Source: DATJLY01 sp963773665 (GTDB lineage: Bacteria; Pseudomonadota; Alphaproteobacteria; ATCC43930; CGMCC-115725). From it: 64,000 nt of DNA. The stretch is taken from positions 372,001 through 436,000 of the forward strand of contig CAVZBZ010000004.1 in NCBI GenBank assembly GCA_963773665.1, in the 5' to 3' direction. Under the pieces are notes generated by a model. That model was not told the DNA's origin, made no database searches, and saw nothing but the letters and a program-made list of their open reading frames with translations. The position numbers were made by a program, and so were the translations under genes. Positions 1 to 9,900 of the stretch are shown here, in pieces (the first letter of the stretch is position 1; every line of letters begins with the position of its first letter).

Positions 1-213
1 GGTGATCGCGACGATCAGGACATCGCTGTCTTGCGCTTCGTGCGGCAGGAGCGCCGCGGTCTCCCAATCGCCGACGAAGCGATCGACATATTTGAGGAAT
101 GCGAGCCGGTCCACCGCGAGCACGGCGAGCGCGGCGCAAACGAGCGTGACGAGGAGCGGCGCCGCCGCCGCGACGAGAATCTGCCGCGCGCGGAGAAGCC
201 ACGCCGCCGTCAT
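1..213 (-). CDS. CHASE2-domain sensor protein, N-terminus only
   Basis: Only the first 71 codons are inside the window; the gene runs off the left edge. The start ATG overlaps the stop of the preceding gene (ATGA), so it is the last visible member of the exoprotein operon. A hydrophobic segment at residues 13-34 is followed by DRFVGDWETAALLP and DSDVLIVAIT, the pattern that opens a CHASE2 extracytoplasmic sensor domain (short helix, aspartate, then a beta strand of the VVVAID type). In the family, CHASE2 is usually followed by further membrane spans and then a class III cyclase, a histidine kinase or another output domain. Which output is used here cannot be seen. The family call rests on a short stretch and is an inference. 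Confidence 0.6.
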   Translation of the reverse strand, partial: MTAAWLLRARQILVAAAAPLLVTLVCAALAVLAVDRLAFLKYVDRFVGDWETAALLPHEAQDSDVLIVAIT

Positions 214-929
214 GGCGGCAAGGTCTTGTAGAGCGCCTGGGCCTGCGGATCGCAGCCGACATCGGCGAGCCAAGCCGCCTGCATTTCCGGGTTGACGAGC
301 GCGTTGGGTACGAGCTTCACCGTGATGTTCGCATCGTTGCCGTCGAGCCGGATGCGATAGGTGATGCCGCCGTGAAACGGCACGGCTTGCGGCAGCAGCA
401 TCCGGTCGACGCCGGCATCCCAATTCGCGTCGGCGCGCCACGTGCGGTCGCCGGAGACGATCATGAGGTCGCTGCGCCGCGCCGCGCTTTCGCGCCACAG
501 CAGCGGCTTGTCGCCGTTCCTGAGGCACACGACGCCGGTGCGGCTCACGTCGAGGAGCCAAGGCTCGGGCAGGACGACGGGCGACAGGCCGGCGCGCACC
601 ACGCCCGCCTCGGCCCGGGTCGCGCTCTGCGTCACGAGCGCGCGCAGCGCCGTGCCGATGCCGCCATTGTCGTCGTCGCCGCTGCCGGCGCCGGGCACGC
701 GATCGAACGGTCCGTCGATCTTGAGCGTCGCGCCGGTTGCGGTGATGAGCGTCACATGCTGGCCTTCCTTGAGGTCGAGCGGCGCCTGATCGTCGATCAT
801 GTCGCCCGAATGGAGGCCGATGCCGCGCGCCTCGACCACGATCAGCTCGGCGGCGCGCGGCGCGGCCAAGGGAAGCGATGCGGCGGCGACGGACGCGAGC
901 GCGGCGAGAATGGCGCGCGCGCGCGTCAC
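210..929 (-). CDS. Exported protein of unknown function in the exoprotein operon
   Basis: A 239-residue protein starting at a GTG that overlaps the stop of the CHAT gene (GTGA) and ending in an ATGA overlap with the CHASE2 gene, so its translation is coupled to both. Residues 1-27 form a signal peptide (hydrophobic, ending LPLAAPRAA). The next section, with GLHSGDMIDDQAPLDLKEG and VTLITATGATLKIDG, reads like a small beta domain of the FecR type, which is an impression rather than a match. The C-terminal third contains TWRADANWD and ITYRIRLDGNDANITVKLV. Two cysteines are present (VVCLRN and DVGCDPQ), which could pair in the periplasm. I do not recognise the family. Its position between a secreted CHAT protein and a CHASE2 sensor suggests a periplasmic partner of the sensor. 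Confidence 0.75.
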   Translation of the reverse strand: MTRARAILAALASVAAASLPLAAPRAAELIVVEARGIGLHSGDMIDDQAPLDLKEGQHVTLITATGATLKIDGPFDRVPGAGSGDDDNGGIGTALRALVTQSATRAEAGVVRAGLSPVVLPEPWLLDVSRTGVVCLRNGDKPLLWRESAARRSDLMIVSGDRTWRADANWDAGVDRMLLPQAVPFHGGITYRIRLDGNDANITVKLVPNALVNPEMQAAWLADVGCDPQAQALYKTLPP

Positions 930-3900
930 GAGCGGCGCCCCGGGGGATCGGCCGATGCCGGCGACGGCCGCGCCGCGCCCGCACCCGCGCCAATGAGGGT
1001 GAAGGCGGCCCAGTTGAACGGATGCGCCGTCGCCGGATCGCGCAGCAGCGCCAGCTGCGATTGCCGCAGCGCCTGGGCCAGGCCTTCCGCGCGGTCCTTG
1101 GCGTAGGTCGCGAACAGGCCGGTCATGAGCTTCACGGTCGAGAGCGACGGCACCTCCCAGTGGCTTGCGATCACGGAACGCGCGCCGGCATTGAAGAACG
1201 CATCGGCCAAGCCGGCAAGAGCCTCGCCGCCGAAATTCCCGCCGCTCGCTGCGGTGTTGCAGGCCGAGAGCACGACAAGATCGGCATTGAGCTTCAATTG
1301 CGCGATCTCGCTCGCATCGAGGAGGCCGTCGGCGGCCTGCGAGGACGCGGGCGAAGCCGGCGGCGACAGCGCCAGGCCCGGCTCCGACTGGCAATGCAGC
1401 TCGCCCGGCAGGATGCCGTGCGTCGCGAAATAGAGCACGCCGTAATCCTCGAGCGGGCGGGCGCGCAACGCGGCCTCGGTGGCGGCCGCGCCCATGAGCA
1501 GCGCATCGTCGCTGCCGCCGAGCAGATGCTCGACGGTGCGCACCTCGTTCGCGGTCTCGTGCAGCGGCGGCAGCGCGCGCAGGAGATCGGGCGAAATCGG
1601 CCCGTCCTCGCGGCAGCGCGCGGCCAGCGCGTCGAGCGCGTTGCCGCCGCCCTGGCTGCCGCCGCCCTGAAACGCCGGATCGGCCACAGCGAAGAACGGC
1701 CGCGGCGCCGGCACGTGCCGCTCGCCCGCCTGGCGCAGAGCGAGGAACGCGCGCGGCGAGGGCACGTCGCTCACCGCCATGCGGCGGATGAGCCACGCCG
1801 CCTCGCCATAGGCGGCGCGCGCGCGCGGCCGTTCGGTCACGAGCAGCGCGAGCGGCAGGCTCGCGAGCGCCCCCGAGGGCGCCACCACGAGACGATCGAC
1901 GCCTTCGAGCGGCTTTGCCAACGGTCCCATGAGGCGGCGGTACAATTCATAAGAGGCTTCGAGATCGAACTCCGGCAATCCGCCGAGGCGCGGCACGAAC
2001 GCCTGGCGCAGTTCCGCCACGTCGGCGGCGAGGCCCGATGCGGTCTCCTCGATCGGGACGACACTCAATCCGTGCCGCGTCACGAGCAGCGCGTAGCTCG
2101 CCTTGATGCTGATGACGAACGAGAGGAACGCTTCATGCTCGTCGAGACTTTGCTCGACGGCGAAAAGATCGGCGGGACCGGGATCGGCGAGCTTGGCGTA
2201 GTCGGGAAATTCGGACGATATCTGGCGCGCGAGAAGCGCGGCCCGCGCGCCTGCTTCCTGCATGTCGGCAGCGAGTTTTTTCTCGCGCGCCGGGTCGCGC
2301 TGGTCGTCGGACTTCGCGGTCTCCGCCGCAAGCTCGATGCGCGCCTCGTCGCGCCGGCGCTGCGCGTCTTGCGCCGTGCGCGTCAGTTCCGCGAGCGCCG
2401 GATTGGACGAGGCGAGCCGCGCCGCCGCGCGCGCGATCGTGCGGCCCGTGACGTCCGAGCTGACCAGTTGGCTCGCCTGGAACATCTCGGATTCGAGGCT
2501 GACGCGCTGGCCGGGGTCCTTCACTGCCATGTCGGACGCGGATGCCAGGAACGGCACGATCTGGTCCGGCAGGATGGCGGCGCGCGCCACCTCGTCGCGG
2601 GCGAGGCCATCGAGCGCGCGGCGAAAGACCCCCACTGCGGCAGGATAGAGCTGCTGGTCGGCATAGAAGCGGCCGAGCCGCAACTCGGCGAAGATGGTGG
2701 GCGCCGTGTCGCCGAACAGCTTTTCGTCGAGCGCGAGCGCGTCGCGAAACTGCCGCTCCGCCTCGACGACGCGGCCGTCCTGCGTGTTGATCTCGGCCAT
2801 CATCGCGATCGCATCGGGCCGCCACCACAGCGGCAGGCCCGGCTCGTCGCTGACGATGCTCAGCACCTCCTCGGCGGCGGCGAGCGCATCGGGCAGGTCG
2901 CCGAGCTTCATCGCCATCGCCGCCTCGATCCGCAGGCTGTGCGCAAGCTCGCCGCGGCTCGCCGGGGCTTGGCCTTCCTCGGCTCCGGCCGCCGGCGCCT
3001 GCGCATTGAGTTCGGTGCGGCGCAGCGCTGTCGCCTCGCGGGCGTATTTCAGCGCGTCTTCGTAGTGGCGCTGATTGGCGGCATCGAGCGCCAGGTACGA
3101 TTGCAGCCGCGCCCGCGCCGACACGCTGGCGGACGCTTCGATGATCGGCTGCGCCCGGCGGAAGAGGCCGGCGGCCTCGTCGAACCGGCCCTGATTGCTG
3201 ACCTCGAGGGCAAGCTCCATCAGGCTCTGGCCGACCGAAGCCGCGTTGGCACCGAACAGCCGCGTCTCGAGCTCGAGCGCGCGGCGGTAGGCGGTCTCGG
3301 CTGCGGCGAAATTGCGCTGCGCGCCGTCGAGCCGCGCGAGTTCGACGAGCGCCCGCTCGCTTGCGGCGTCGGCGCCGCCGGCATGCGCCAGCGCGCCCGG
3401 GAAATGCCGTTCGAGCAGATGCAGCGCCGCCTCGGTCTCGCCCGACGACAGCGCGCGGCCCGAGCGCGACGCGATCGCCGCTTCCAGGACCGGCAGAAGC
3501 GCGGGCATCCCCTGCGCCTGATAAAGCGTGCCGCCGGCCGGAAGAACGAGGACGATGCGCGGCCAGCCGTCGCTTCGCTCGGTGCAGGCGAAGAAGAGAT
3601 ATTCGCTGCCTTCGGCGAGCGGGCTGCCCGTGCCGCATTTGATCTCGGCGCCGAGGCCCAATCCGACCGGCATCTGTTTCGCCGCGGCGACGATCGCATC
3701 GCGCCGCGCGTCGGGCGCATCGGGCAGCTTCGCCAGACCCGGCATCACGTAAAGCGAGCCGGACGAGGCGGCGTTGCCGCACGCGACCGGGAATCCGCGT
3801 AACCCCGCTTCAGTGCCGCCCGGCGGACCGAAGGCGCAGCTCTCGCCGGCAAGATCGGTGCCGAGCCCCGCTTGGTTCTGCGCCCACGCCGCGCCGGAGA

Positions 3901-3952
3901 GAAATGCTAGCGCCGTCACGGCCGCGAGGACGATGGGATGGCGCGCGCTCAT
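926..3952 (-). CDS. Secreted TPR-CHAT protein (caspase-like peptidase fold)
   Basis: A 1008-residue protein whose ATG overlaps the stop of the giant exoprotein gene. Residues 1-24 are a clear Sec signal peptide ending in GAAWA. Residues of about 200-470 hold tetratricopeptide-like helices, for example AAETAYRRALELETRLFG and EAERQFRDALALDEKLFG. A charged coiled stretch follows. The last 350 residues are a CHAT domain, with the catalytic histidine in LYFATHGILPGE and the catalytic cysteine in LVVLSACNTAAS, then HWEVPSLSTVKLM and HPFNWAAFTLIG. Both dyad residues are present, so an active cysteine peptidase is expected. CHAT proteins are related to caspases and separase and most characterised ones are cytoplasmic; the signal peptide here implies action in the periplasm or outside. 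The substrate is unknown; the neighbouring exoprotein or CHASE2 sensor are candidates by position only. Confidence 0.9.
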   Translation of the reverse strand: MSARHPIVLAAVTALAFLSGAAWAQNQAGLGTDLAGESCAFGPPGGTEAGLRGFPVACGNAASSGSLYVMPGLAKLPDAPDARRDAIVAAAKQMPVGLGLGAEIKCGTGSPLAEGSEYLFFACTERSDGWPRIVLVLPAGGTLYQAQGMPALLPVLEAAIASRSGRALSSGETEAALHLLERHFPGALAHAGGADAASERALVELARLDGAQRNFAAAETAYRRALELETRLFGANAASVGQSLMELALEVSNQGRFDEAAGLFRRAQPIIEASASVSARARLQSYLALDAANQRHYEDALKYAREATALRRTELNAQAPAAGAEEGQAPASRGELAHSLRIEAAMAMKLGDLPDALAAAEEVLSIVSDEPGLPLWWRPDAIAMMAEINTQDGRVVEAERQFRDALALDEKLFGDTAPTIFAELRLGRFYADQQLYPAAVGVFRRALDGLARDEVARAAILPDQIVPFLASASDMAVKDPGQRVSLESEMFQASQLVSSDVTGRTIARAAARLASSNPALAELTRTAQDAQRRRDEARIELAAETAKSDDQRDPAREKKLAADMQEAGARAALLARQISSEFPDYAKLADPGPADLFAVEQSLDEHEAFLSFVISIKASYALLVTRHGLSVVPIEETASGLAADVAELRQAFVPRLGGLPEFDLEASYELYRRLMGPLAKPLEGVDRLVVAPSGALASLPLALLVTERPRARAAYGEAAWLIRRMAVSDVPSPRAFLALRQAGERHVPAPRPFFAVADPAFQGGGSQGGGNALDALAARCREDGPISPDLLRALPPLHETANEVRTVEHLLGGSDDALLMGAAATEAALRARPLEDYGVLYFATHGILPGELHCQSEPGLALSPPASPASSQAADGLLDASEIAQLKLNADLVVLSACNTAASGGNFGGEALAGLADAFFNAGARSVIASHWEVPSLSTVKLMTGLFATYAKDRAEGLAQALRQSQLALLRDPATAHPFNWAAFTLIGAGAGAARPSPASADPPGRRS

Positions 3953-6900
3953 TGCCAGAACGCCTCGTTGCCCCAGCTCGAATATTCCTGGTCCGCCGGC
4001 GGCACGCCGTGCGGCCTGCGGTTGCCCTGCGGCTGTCGCGGCGCCTGGACGAGCACGCCGTTGACCAGCGTGACCGGCTTGTCCGTGTCCGTCGTCTTCT
4101 TCTTCTTCGATTGCCCGGAGTTGGATTGCCCCGAAGTGCCCTGCTCCGAAGCCGGCGCGCCGCCGAGCGAGCTTGCGATCGAGTTGGCCGTGCTGTCGGT
4201 GTCCTGGCCGGTCTGCTCCGTCGCTTGCGTCGTGCCGGTGGTGGTGGTGTTCGTGGCGCCGCCGGTCGGTCCTTGGGTCCCGGTCGCGTTCGAGGCCGGG
4301 GACGAGAAAGCATTTGCCGTCACGACGACGGTGCCCGAATTCGTGCCGCTATCGGTCGTCTGCGACGGTGTCGTCGTGGCCGAGCTCGAACCGACCGTCA
4401 GCACTTCGAGCGGTCCGGCGCCCGACGAGGCCGCGGGGCCGCCCGAGGTCGGAGCGATGGCGTTCAAGAGCGCCGCCGTCTCGTCCGAGACCACGTCGCC
4501 CGTGCCGGTGGACGACGTCGTGGTCGCGGTCGTGCCGGTGCCCGCCGTGCTCGTGGTGGTGGTCGTCGTCGTCGTGTTCTGAGACGTCGTATCGCTGGTG
4601 CCGGTCGTGGTCTGGCTCGTCGTATCGGTCGTCGTATCGGTCGTCGACTGGCCGCTGTCGGTCGGCGAATTGTTCGTAAGGGTCGAGTTGGGCGGCGGCG
4701 CGTTGTTCTGCTGGATGGCCGTCGTCACGTCCTGTGGTGGCGGCGTGTTGGTGTTGGGGGGCTGCGTGACCGTGACGGTGACGCCCGAGGCCGGCACGGC
4801 GAAGGTCACCGCGCCGGTGCCTGCATTCACCGACAGCGTTCCGCCCGAGCCGCTGAGGGTGCTGGTGAAGGTGATCGGCTGGTTCGAGGCAATGATGCTC
4901 GAGGGCGCGAGCACCGTCGCCGCGCCGAAGCTGGTCGCCTGGCCGAAGCTGAGGCTGCCGTTGAGAGCGACAGCGCCGAAAATGTAGGAGCCGGAGCCGA
5001 TCGCGTAGCTGCCGCTGTCGAGCGTGACGAGCGGCGTCATGAGCGTCAGCCCGCCCGCGCTCACGCCCGAGAGCGTCACATCGGCGGTGCCGCTGTTGAG
5101 CGTCAGCATGTTGGAGCCGCCTCTGACCGGCCCCATCAGGTCGATGTCGGCGCCGGTCCCGTCAGTGTCGATCGTCACGTTGCCGGTGAGCGTCACGGTG
5201 CCCGTCAGCATGACCGTTCCGGACGAGGTCGCGATCTCGCTGGCGAGCACGATGCCGTTCGCCGTGATCGTGACCGGGCCGAGCGGCGTCGTGCCGCCCG
5301 CCGCGCCCTCGATCGTCACCGTGCCGGAGGGCGCGCTGAGCGTCAGGGCGCCGGGCCCGTCGATCGTGCCGGTAAAGGTAATGCTCGATCCCGCCGCCGA
5401 GGCGCCCGCGGCGGGAACATCGACCGCGCCGCTATAGGTCTGCGCGCCGCTCGTCGTCACGTCGGCGGACAGCGAGATGCGGTTCGCCGTCACCGCGAAT
5501 GAGCCGGCGGCGACGGTCTCGTCGATCGTGAATTCGACCGCGGGCGAGGCGAGCTCGAAATTGGTGCCGGTGAGAGCGAGCGCGCCGGCGGCGTTGACGC
5601 CGAACAGGAAATTGGGGCTGGTGATGCCGCCAAGCGTCGCGGCGAGCGCGGAGCCTACGCCCGAAAGCGTGGCCTGCGCGTTGAGGACGCGGAACACGTT
5701 GCCGTAGATATCGAGGTTCGTGACCGAGCCGATCGCCTGATCGTAGAAGCTGTTGCCCTTCACCGCGCCGCTCGGGAGATAGACCAAGAGGCCGACGCCG
5801 CTCGGCGAGATCGTCCCGGCCGGCAGCACGAACTGGTAGGCGCCGCCCGCGCCCGACGTGACGGTCCCTTCGCTGGTGCCGTTCAGGATGAGGCCGACGC
5901 TGGCGCCCAAGAGCGCGGTCACGCCGCGATCGGAAAACACCGCGCCCGCCACGATCTGGCCCGGGTTGATGGTAAAGGCAGTCGCATTGGCCGGCGCCTG
6001 GACGAAATTGTAGTTCCCGAAATTGGCCGTGAGGCCCGAGCCCGTGATCGGGTAGCTGCCGGCGCCGCTCGACACGGTGGCCGTGGTGGTGAAGGCGGGC
6101 GCGCCGGTCGTGGCCGTGCCGAGCGTGTCGGAGCCGACGAAGCCCGTCACGATGCCGGAGAGCGCGGGGATCGCCTGGCCGCTCAAGACGCTGGCCGCAT
6201 TCGCGACGTAGGTGAGCGTCGCCGGCGCGATCGTGACGGCGCTGCCGTTCAGCGCGAGCCCGCCGAGCGTGTAGTTGCCGGCCGCGCTGCCGCCGAGCGC
6301 GAGGGTTCCGGCCGAGAGGAAGTGCTGCGTGCCGGCATTGCCGCTCGCCAGCACGCCGCTGCCGCTACTGCCGAGCGTCAGGTTGGCGCCATCGAGATTG
6401 TTCGTGACGGTGAGGATGCCGAACGATGCCGCCGCGGTCGTGTCGTAGGTGCGGCTGCCGGTCAGAATCACCGCCAGCGGAGTGACGAGCACCGACCCGG
6501 CCGCGCCGGTCAGGGTGTAGTTGCCGGCCGAGGCGCCGCCGAGGCTCAGGCCGGCGGTCGAGGCGATGCCCTCGGTGCCCGCGTTCTTGCTCGCCAGCGC
6601 CGCCGAACCGGAGAAGGTCAGCACGTCCCCGCTCACCAGATTCGCGGCGCTGAGGATCGAGCCCAGCGCGGTCGCGGTCCCGTCGTACGTCCGGTTGCCC
6701 GTGAGCGTCACCGCGAGCTGGTTGATGATGCCGGCCGTGCTGGCGACGGTGCCGACGGTGTAGTTGTTGCCGCCATTGCCGTCGTTGACCGTGAACCCGC
6801 CATTGACGTTGAGGGTGAGGCCGGTGCCGGCGTTCGTGCCGGCATAGGCCTCGCCAAGCCCGGTCACGGTGTCGCCGGTGAAGAGGCCTGTCTTCGCCGG

Positions 6901-9900
6901 AGTTGCCGCGGCAGAGTTCCTGCCGTCATAGGTCTTGGTGTTCGCCTGCGCCGTGAGCGTGAGCGCCGCCTTGGCGACATTCACCGAGCCGGTGAATCCC
7001 GTCAGCGTGTAGTTGCCGGCCGAGGCGCCGCCGAGGCTCAGCGTGCCGGCGGAGACGATGTTTTCGGTCCCGGCGTTCTTGCCGGCGAGCGTGCCCGCGC
7101 CCGAGAGCGTCACGCTGTCGGCGCCGATCAGGTTCGTGACGCTGAGGATCGAGCCCAAGGCGGTCGCGGTCCCGTCGTACGTCCGGTTGCCCGTGAGCGT
7201 CACCGCAAGCTGGTTGATGATGCCGGCCGTGTTGGCGACCGTGCTGACGGTGTAGTTGTTGCCGCCGTTGCCGTCATTGACGACGAAGACGGGGGTGACG
7301 GCGAGGGTGAGGCCGGTGCCGGCGTTCGTGCCGGCATAAGCCTCGCCAAGCCCGGTCACGGTGTCGCCGGCGAACAGGCCTGTCGTGGCCGGACTTGCCG
7401 CGGCAGAATTCGTGCCGTCATAGGTCTTGCTGTTGGCCTGCGCCGTGAGCGTCAGCGCCGCCTTGGCGACATTCACCGAGCCCGAGACTCCCGTCAGCGT
7501 GTAGTTGGCTCCGGACGCGCCGCCGAGGCTCAGCGTGCCGGCGGAGACGATGTTTTCGGTCCCGGCGTTCTTGCCGGCGAGCGTGCCCGCGCCCGAGAGC
7601 GTCACGCTGTCGGCGCCGATCAGGTTCGTGACGCTGAGGATCGAGCCCGCCGCCGCCGCGGTTCCGTCGTAGCCCCTTGCGCCCGTGAGCGTCACCGCCA
7701 GCTGGTTGATGATGCCGGCCGTGCTGGCGACCGTGCTGACGGTGTAGTTGTTGCCGCCATTGCCGTCGTTGACCGTGAACCCGCCATTGACGCTGAGGGT
7801 AAGGCCGGTACCGGCGCTCGGGCCGGCATAAGCCTCGCCAAGCCCGGTCACGGTGTCGCCGGTGAAGAGGCCCGTCGCGGCCGGAGTTGCCGCGGCCGAG
7901 TTCGTGCCGTCGTAGCTCTTGGTGTTCGCCTGCGCCGTGAGCGTCAGCGCCGCCTTGGCGACATTCACCGAGCCCGAGACTCCCGTCAGCGTGTAGTTGG
8001 CCCCGGACGCGCCGCCGAGGCTCAGCGTGCCGGCGGAGACGATGTTTTCGGTCCCGGCGTTCTTGCCGGCAAGCGTGCCCGCGCCCGAGAGCGTCACGCT
8101 GTCGGCGCCGATCAGGTTCGTGACGCTGAGGATCGAGCCCAGCGCGGTCGCGGTCCCGTCGTAAGTCCGGTTGCCCGTGAGCGTCACCGCGAGCTGGCCG
8201 ATCGTGCCGATCGCGCCCGAAATCGCGGAGCTGGCGAGCTGGTAGCCATAGACCGGCACGCCGCCGGCGTTGGCCGAGGCGATGGCGACGCCCGCGACAT
8301 CCACCAGGATCCCGGTCCCGGCGTTGACGCTGGCATAGGCGCCGCTCGTGGGATCGTTGAGAACGATTGTGTCGCCGCTCACCGCGCCCGAGACCGCGTA
8401 GTTCGCGGGCGTGAGGGTCGCGCCCGTCGTCCCGTCATAGGTCTTGGCGACGCTGCCGGTCAGGCTTGCCGTGACGACGGGAGCGAGCGAATAGAGCAAG
8501 CCGTTGCCGCTCGATTGCGCCGGCGCGGTGACGCGGAACGTCGCGTTATACTGCTTGAAGCCGAAGGCGAGGCCGCCGAGCGTGTCGTTCGCCGGATTCT
8601 GCGACCAGATCAGCCAGCGCCCGCCGCCGTTCGCAACCACTGCGCTGCTGCCCGCGAGATTGTCGAACACGCCCGAGGTGGCGAGCACGACGGCATTGCC
8701 GGCGCCGCTGCCGGTCACATCGGCGTCGAGCGTCAGGTTGCCGGCGGCGGCGAGCGAGACCGCCCCTCCCGCCGTGATCGGCTGCACAACGGTGACGGCG
8801 CCGCTGCCCGTGCCGGTGACGCCGCCGGTCGAAACGATGCCGTCGAGCGAGAGCGCGCCGCCGGTGATGCTGACCGCGCCGAGCGCCACGGTGCCGCCGA
8901 GCGCGCCGCCGAACGTCACGCCGCCGGTGCCGGAATTGACCGTGAACGGATCGGCGCCCGCGCTCGCGCCGTTGACCGTGCCGAGGCCGATCGCGCCGTT
9001 GACGGCGGACGTGTCGAGCGTGGTCGCGCCGCTCAAGGTCGTGGCGCCCGTGGTGCTGAAGCCGCCGGCGCTGCCGCTCAACGTGAACGTGCCGGCGAGA
9101 GTGAGCGTGCCGCCGGACAGGGTGACGGGACCGGTGAACTGCGCGCCGCCGAGCATGGTCAGGCTGGTCGTGCCGGACGCCATCGAGAAATTGGGCGTCT
9201 TCACCAGCCCGTCGAAGGCGAGGCTGCCGGAGGTTTCGGTGTCATCTACGATCTGGGCGGTGACCGCGCCGACGATGGTGAAGGCGCCAAAAGTGCTGCC
9301 CGGCGGCAGTGTGCTGGCGACATTGGGCGCCGGCCCGATCACGAGGTTTCCGAGCGGGATCGCGTTGCTGCCGATGCTGCCCGCGACGGTGGCGGTGCCG
9401 TTGGCGTCGGAGATGTGCAGGTTCTCGACATTGGCGGTCGTTCCGACCACCGTTCCGTTGACGAGGATGGTGCCGCCGGTGCCGAGCCCGCCGGAGGCGT
9501 TCAGATAGACGGTCGGGCCGCCGTTGAGCGCGGCACTTGCGCTGGTGTTGACGAGGCGGATGTCGGCCGTGGCGGCGAGCGGAACGCCGACGCCGCCCTC
9601 GATCGTGATGTTGCCGCCGGCGCCGGTGACGAGCCCGTTCGGCAGCGCGCCGGGCGTGGTGAGCGCCGTGTCGCCGTATTCGCCGCCGATCGCGATGAGC
9701 GTGTTGACGTTGCTCGTGGAGAGCGTCGGCGACGACGCGTTGCCGTAGAGCACGACCGCGTCGCCGTGCGCGAGCGTGGCGATCAGCGTGATGTTGCCCG
9801 CCGCATTGGCGGTGGCGCCGCTCGTGAGTTCCGAGTCTCCGGCGTTGGTGTTGACCCGCGCGAGCGAAATGATGGTGCCGCTGATGGTGACGTTGCCGCC

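Noticed and set aside
878..3802. A 974-codon plus-strand frame opposite the CHAT gene
   Set aside because: Arg-rich product without any motif; the minus strand encodes clear TPR and CHAT domains.
4150..4720. C-terminal toxin of a contact-dependent inhibition system in the exoprotein
   Set aside because: The C-terminus is Thr/Ser- and Lys-rich and ends without a VENN-type junction or nuclease-like domain, and no immunity gene follows.
6650..8200. Regular repeats as a possible CRISPR array
   Set aside because: The period is about 490 bases, the repeats are coding and in frame, and there are no short unique spacers or cas genes.
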